Shown here: one piece after another, positions 18,179 to 18,534 of the stretch
Numbering within the stretch: the first letter of the stretch is position 1
Layout: the number at the start of each line of letters is the position of its first letter
Assembly (NCBI GenBank): GCA_024811115.1
Contig: JAKOGH010000603.1
Location: 1-18,534 of the forward strand
Direction: 5' to 3'
Length of the DNA: 18,534 bases
Source: Terana coerulea
Taxonomy: Eukaryota > Basidiomycota > Agaricomycetes > Polyporales > Phanerochaetaceae
Translations under genes and position numbers: made by a program
Notes under the pieces: model-generated
Seen by the model: only the letters and a program-made list of their open reading frames with translations
Databases searched by the model: none
Told to the model about the DNA's origin: nothing

Positions 18179-18534
18179 CGAGTCGGCATTCTCATTGCAG
18201 TTTACCGCCCGCATAGCTTTCAATGAAGCCCGACCTTTCCAGAAAGCGTTGATACCGCAAAATTTGTCATGACTTCTTCGCGATATGACATTGTATTCAT
18301 TGAACCATGTTCCAATGCCCTGTTGACCTGTCGATGGAACCGTACGTGACAAGCTGCGACGGAGAGCGGCAGAGAGCGTGGTGGCGGGGTACAAAGCGGC
18401 GAGACGCCCGCAAGAGCAATGTGAAAAGACGCCGACGCTTGTTTACCGACTCCCATCATCCACCCATTCTGCGCCCTGCATTATAGAACTCATAATCTCA
18501 GCAACACAAACGCGGCGTATAATTCGCAATGTAC
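18179..18534. other. Distal flank, no supported gene
   Basis: Short minus-strand frames (18170-18394, 18220-18459) overlap each other and show no motif or splice support. This is probably promoter DNA. Confidence 0.45.

Overview
The window looks like nuclear DNA of a basidiomycete, most likely an Agaricomycete. The genes are cut by many 48-70 nt introns with GTRNGY donors, CTRAY-type branch points and YAG acceptors, and the recognisable families (signal-anchored FkbM-type methyltransferase, MCT-type MFS transporter, DOMON-cytochrome b561, fast-evolving F-box protein, MLKL-like helical domain) are typical of that group. There is no sign of a prokaryotic operon, CRISPR array, tRNA, rRNA or intact transposon. 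All exon models were built by hand from splice signals, reading phase and recalled family motifs. No database search was run.

Layout. 132-1283 (-): signal-anchored SAM-dependent methyltransferase, 4 exons. 1976-3629 (-): MFS monocarboxylate-type transporter, 5 exons. 3630-5905: long gene-poor stretch with a few low-confidence spliced reading frames. 5906-7627 (+): secretory DOMON plus cytochrome b561 protein, 7 exons, with one probable single-base frame break and a GC-AG intron. 8174-9599 (-): F-box-like protein with unresolved first and last exons. 10811-11096 (+): tiny four-exon gene with TATA box and poly(A) signal. 12128-12488 (+): weak cysteine-containing spliced frame. 13924-15287 (+): six-exon gene for an unrecognised protein with a cysteine-rich C-terminus. 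15802-16173 (-): small two-exon frame, either separate or the 3' end of the next gene. 16196-17212 (-): small helical protein resembling the N-terminal four-helix domain of MLKL and fungal cell-death proteins. 17722-18090 (-): orphan frame behind a TATA box.

How the genes work together. They do not form an obvious pathway or biosynthetic cluster. The DOMON-b561 protein would move electrons across a membrane, the MFS protein would move monocarboxylates or similar small solutes, and the methyltransferase probably acts in the secretory pathway. The F-box and MLKL-like proteins belong to lineage-expanded regulatory or self-recognition families. The best candidates for something undescribed are the MLKL-like helical gene with its uncertain 3' end, the 39-residue spliced gene, and the unrecognised cysteine-rich protein.
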